From Arthrobacter wenxiniae (GTDB lineage: Bacteria; Actinomycetota; Actinomycetes; Actinomycetales; Micrococcaceae): a stretch of DNA of 64,000 bases. Made by a program: the position numbers and the translations under genes. This document shows, one piece after another, positions 62,850-64,000 of the stretch (position 1 is the first letter of the stretch; each line of letters opens with the position of its first letter). The notes beneath the pieces were generated by a model. The model saw nothing but the letters and a program-made list of their open reading frames with translations. It did no database searches and was not told the origin of the DNA. Location of the stretch: NCBI RefSeq assembly GCF_013376105.1, contig NZ_JAAMFM010000017.1, positions 1 through 64,000 on the forward strand, given 5' to 3'.

Positions 62850-63157
62850 GGCAGTTCCCACACTTTCGTCAGGCCCATGTCGGTCCCGGAGTAGTCATCC
62901 CCGACCTCCAGCAGTTCAGCCATGGCGGCCTGCCAGGCGATGTTGACGGGGTTGGGTGCCAGTTCCTTCCGCATGGCCTGGTAGTCGGCCACCTCCACCA
63001 CATGGAAAAGCTCCCTGCCGCTGCGCCAGATGGTCCAACCGTTCACGCCGGCGGCGCGCAGTGCGGCGTCGAGCTCGTCGCCGATGGCGGCGTGGCGGGC
63101 GTCGTACTCGGCTTCCCTGCCGGGCTTGAGGCGGGTGTGCAGGGCGATCTTCTGCAT
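62846..63157 (-). CDS. L-rhamnose/L-fucose mutarotase family protein
   Basis: A 103-residue dimeric alpha/beta-barrel-type mutarotase, with IALHTRLKPGREAEYDARHA, the sugar-site GWTIWRSGRELFHVVEV, and MRKELAPNPVNIAWQ. RhaM-like enzymes interconvert alpha and beta anomers of 6-deoxy sugars, supplying the correct form for the dehydrogenase encoded next. The start overlaps the stop of a short upstream frame by 1 nt (TGATG). Confidence 0.87.
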   Translation of the reverse strand: MQKIALHTRLKPGREAEYDARHAAIGDELDAALRAAGVNGWTIWRSGRELFHVVEVADYQAMRKELAPNPVNIAWQAAMAELLEVGDDYSGTDMGLTKVWELP

Positions 63158-63309
63158 CAGATCTCGCTTTCGTCGAGGAGGAACAGCTCAGTCACGGGCA
63201 CGGCCGCATGGGGCCGTTGCACCGGCAGCCGGAGGGTCAGGGTGCCGGCGGCCTGCCCGGCGGGCGTCATCTCGCCGCGGGCCGGGCGCGGCTGGCGTGC
63301 GTGAACCAC
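63157..63309 (-). CDS. Short unassigned ORF between fucD and mutarotase
   Basis: A GTG at 63309 (or ATG at 63270) opens 50 or 37 codons ending in TGA that overlaps the mutarotase ATG. The second half, AGTLTLRLPVQRPHAAVPV and TELFLLDESEI, has protein-like composition and reads like the end of a larger domain. It is in the same frame as the upstream dehydratase after its TAG. It may be a small gene, the relic of a deleted gene, or chance. Confidence 0.3.
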   Translation of the reverse strand: MVHARQPRPARGEMTPAGQAAGTLTLRLPVQRPHAAVPVTELFLLDESEI

Positions 63310-63345
63310 GGGGCGTGGCCGATCGCGGGCTGGGCAGCCATGGGA

Positions 63346-64000
63346 CTACACCAGTACCTTTCCGGCACCGGGCGCCGCCTGGGCTTGGGCGTCCGCGCGC
63401 CAGAACCGCCCGTCCGGGAACGTGAACTCCGCGATGGAGGCTGCATGCATTTCGCTGCCCGCCCCGGGCGCGACGGGCGGGAAGTAGCTGCCGTCGTGGA
63501 CGTCGATGGGGGTCACGAAGTGTTCGTGCAGGTGGTCCACAAATTCAATCATGCGTCCCTTCAGGGTTCCAGAGACCGCCACGAAGTCAAACATCGACAG
63601 GTGCTGGACTGCCTCGCACAGGCCCACGCCGCCGGCGTGCGGGCACACGCGCACCCCGAACTTGGCGGCCAGCAGCAGGATCGCCACGTTCTCGTTGACG
63701 CCGGCCACGCGGGCGGCGTCGATCTGGAGCACCTGCAGGGCCTGCGCCTGCAGCATCTGCTTGAAGACCACGCGGTTTTGCACGTGTTCGCCGGTGGCGA
63801 CCGGGATGGGGGCCACGCCGCGGGCAATGGCCGCGTGGCCCAGGATGTCATCCGGGCTGGTGGGTTCCTCGATCCAGGCGATGTCGAACGGCGCCAGGTG
63901 CTTCATCCACTCGATGGCCTCGGCCACGTCCCAGCGCTGGTTGGCATCCACGGCGATCTTGATGTCCGGTCCCACGGCGGCCCGGGCCGTGCGGACGCGG
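63346..64000 (-). CDS. fucD: L-fuconate dehydratase, partial (C-terminal part)
   Basis: An enolase-superfamily enzyme cut by the window edge; the 5' part lies beyond 64000. Visible motifs are [44 protein letters not shown] and [20 protein letters not shown], which together are diagnostic of fuconate dehydratases. It dehydrates L-fuconate to 2-keto-3-deoxy-L-fuconate, the step after the lactonase. The C-terminal stretch past about 63480 is Ala-rich. This is the strongest evidence that the cluster handles L-fucose. Confidence 0.88.
   Translation of the reverse strand, partial: RVRTARAAVGPDIKIAVDANQRWDVAEAIEWMKHLAPFDIAWIEEPTSPDDILGHAAIARGVAPIPVATGEHVQNRVVFKQMLQAQALQVLQIDAARVAGVNENVAILLLAAKFGVRVCPHAGGVGLCEAVQHLSMFDFVAVSGTLKGRMIEFVDHLHEHFVTPIDVHDGSYFPPVAPGAGSEMHAASIAEFTFPDGRFWRADAQAQAAPGAGKVLV

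Overview
The window reads as chromosomal DNA of a high-GC Gram-positive bacterium of the Arthrobacter type (Micrococcaceae). The evidence is strong G/C bias at third codon positions, many GTG starts, and several actinobacterial hallmarks: GlgE-pathway glycogen genes, SenX3-RegX3, CarD next to an LpqE-like lipoprotein and ispD-ispF-cysS-rlmB (the same order as in Mycobacterium), the proteasome activator Bpa, and an IdeR/DmdR-like iron box. Most of it is ordinary core chromosome. I see no phage, insertion sequence, CRISPR array or obvious defence island.

Layout. (1) 0.2-11 kb, alpha-glucan metabolism: glgE and a maltokinase-branching enzyme fusion on the minus strand, glgP on plus, glgX on minus; treS is not present here. 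(2) 11-16.5 kb: rlmB, cysS, ispF, ispD and carD (minus) and an LpqE-like lipoprotein gene (plus). (3) 16.7-20.3 kb: a secreted GH35 beta-galactosidase gene broken by a one-base deletion. (4) 20.5-24.3 kb, phosphate signalling: regX3, senX3, phoU with a three-unit PHO box between senX3 and phoU, then gpmA. (5) 24.4-30.5 kb: methyltransferase, DUF2516 protein, trans-sulfuration PLP enzyme, tmk-holB and an exported TAP-like hydrolase. (6) 30.6-35.6 kb: tRNA-Thr, beta-lactamase-fold hydrolase, a gene remnant beside a perfect 28-bp palindrome, a DHA2 efflux pump and an LtrA-type membrane protein. (7) 35.7-39.6 kb: ferric-iron ABC transporter with an iron box. (8) 39.6-43.4 kb: an unknown protein, Bpa, YbdD and CstA. 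(9) 43.5-46.7 kb: a decayed ABC exporter with its PadR regulator still intact, and a quinone oxidoreductase. (10) 46.7-56.2 kb: two tRNA-Ser genes flanking a 1505-residue secreted nuclease/5'-nucleotidase, an FAD/NAD(P)-binding protein and a prolyl oligopeptidase. (11) 56.4-64 kb: a probable L-fucose (or related 6-deoxy/aldose sugar) oxidative pathway with GntR regulator, sugar ABC transporter, lactonase, aldose dehydrogenase, mutarotase and L-fuconate dehydratase. The transporter permease gene carries an in-frame TAG.

How the parts connect. The glycogen genes make, branch and degrade alpha-glucan. SenX3-RegX3-PhoU probably senses phosphate, and the secreted nuclease/nucleotidase is a plausible output because a weak PHO-like site lies upstream of it. 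In the sugar cluster, uptake by the ABC transporter would be followed by mutarotation, oxidation, lactone hydrolysis and dehydration. Gene decay is a theme: three systems (beta-galactosidase, PadR-linked ABC exporter, sugar permease) are broken, the first and last by single-base changes that could also be sequencing errors. Intergenic regions hold several families of short inverted and tandem repeats, which are the least explained sequences here. I did not find a convincing wholly new multi-gene system.
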